DNA of 64,000 nucleotides, from positions 110,143,375 to 110,207,374 of the forward strand of contig CM034546.1 of assembly GCA_020055645.1 (NCBI GenBank), written 5' to 3'. The notes below the pieces were generated by a model. It was given only the letters and a program-made list of their open reading frames with translations, ran no database searches and was not told the origin of the DNA. The DNA is from Tomocerus qinae. Lineage: Eukaryota; Arthropoda; Collembola; Entomobryomorpha; Tomoceridae. Shown here piece after piece: positions 63,401 through 64,000 of this stretch; the stretch's first letter is position 1, and every line of letters begins with the position of its first letter. The position numbers and the translations under genes were made by a program.

Positions 63401-64000
63401 TACAAATATTTATATCGGTAACATTTGGAAATTGATAGGATTAGGGTATTATGTGTTGCTATATAAAAATCAATACTAATGCATATAAAATAAGAGTAAT
63501 AAGTGTACGTGAAGCCACATGCTTATACAAGGGCACTAGTAACAATACACGAATTTAAAGTGTGAGTTTTAGGAGAGAAAATTTCCTGTGCACACCTTAA
63601 CAACAAATGGAAACATTACGCTCTAAGGTTACATGTCCGTTTACGGTTTTCATTCCCTGGGATAGTGCCTATTGCACATACTTTGTAGTAAAATGCACAT
63701 TATACTGATGTAGCGCTAAGATAAGTAGTAGAATTCGGTTGTAGGTGTAAATATAAAAGTATTCTGTAAACTATACATGTTTAACGCTGACAGGGAAGCC
63801 AGAGGAGGCTACGGAGATACATAGGCACTGAATGCATTGTTAAAAGAGTATGAAAGTTAAGGTAAGGTAAAGGTTCAACTCTAATAATAATGATGACTGA
63901 TGTGAATAAGTGAAAAAGCGAGCGTCGCGGGCACTGACTGTGTTTGCAGCCCGTATCCAATACAATATTTAGACAAGTTGGAACAAAAGCGTATTGTTAC

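Larger units (their letters stand above)
48002..64000 (-). other. Gene B intron 1 and/or upstream region (no exon found)
   Basis: A 16 kb stretch without a supportable gene. I searched the minus strand by eye for the EH1 (FSIDDIL) and [10 protein letters not shown] codings and found neither, so intron 1 most likely extends beyond the window. Long first introns are known for invected in flies. The stretch holds a perfect inverted repeat at 51535-51562, a smaller one at 52432-52452, an AT microsatellite at 54397-54414 and short sequence pairs noted in the findings. Frames such as 55090-55485 and 57719-58102 look like chance. Confidence 0.6.

Noticed and set aside
1..64000. tRNA, rRNA, CRISPR, operons or bacterial signals
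   Set aside because: No cloverleaf with TTCRANNC box, no rRNA core motifs and no regularly spaced repeats with spacers were seen; the spliced homeobox genes show a eukaryotic genome.

Overview
The window is eukaryotic nuclear DNA: AT-rich, full of stop codons, with spliced genes and long non-coding stretches. It carries two engrailed-family homeobox genes pointing towards each other. The EH1, EH2, homeodomain and EH5 blocks are all readable, so the family call is firm. A linked engrailed/invected pair points to an arthropod, most likely a hexapod or other pancrustacean. I cannot name the order or species.

Layout. 1-14029: non-coding upstream DNA with short simple repeats and no gene I can support. 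14030-14330: a locally GC-rich patch with a TATAAAAG box, a possible promoter. 15548-20946 (+): gene A (en-like), three exons, complete, 532 residues; its 3.3 kb first intron contains a foldback repeat element. 21078-22619: an inverted-repeat element starting about 130 bp after the gene A stop. 22620-46137: about 23.5 kb between the two 3' ends, with two more foldback elements (27434-27951 and 29849-30235), a decayed direct-repeat cluster (41152-41918) and a few weak coding-like stretches. 46236-48001 (-): the last two exons of gene B (inv-like), holding the homeodomain and C-terminus. 48002-64000: apparently gene B intron 1; the exon with its start codon, EH1 and EH2 was not found and probably lies beyond 64000.

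How the genes work together. Both paralogues encode a DNA-binding homeodomain followed by EH5. Gene A also shows the Groucho-binding EH1 motif and the Extradenticle/Pbx-binding WPAW motif. In arthropods such proteins act as segment-polarity repressors, and linked en/inv pairs share control elements spread through introns and flanks, which fits the long non-coding spans. The homeodomains differ at 4 of 60 residues, both homeoboxes are split between residues 50 and 51, yet synonymous codons have largely diverged. That means an old duplication kept under protein constraint, not a recent copy.

The most notable items are the inverted-repeat elements in and around the locus, the homeobox intron position, unusual homeodomain residues shared by both copies, and exon phasing compatible with a hidden RS microexon.
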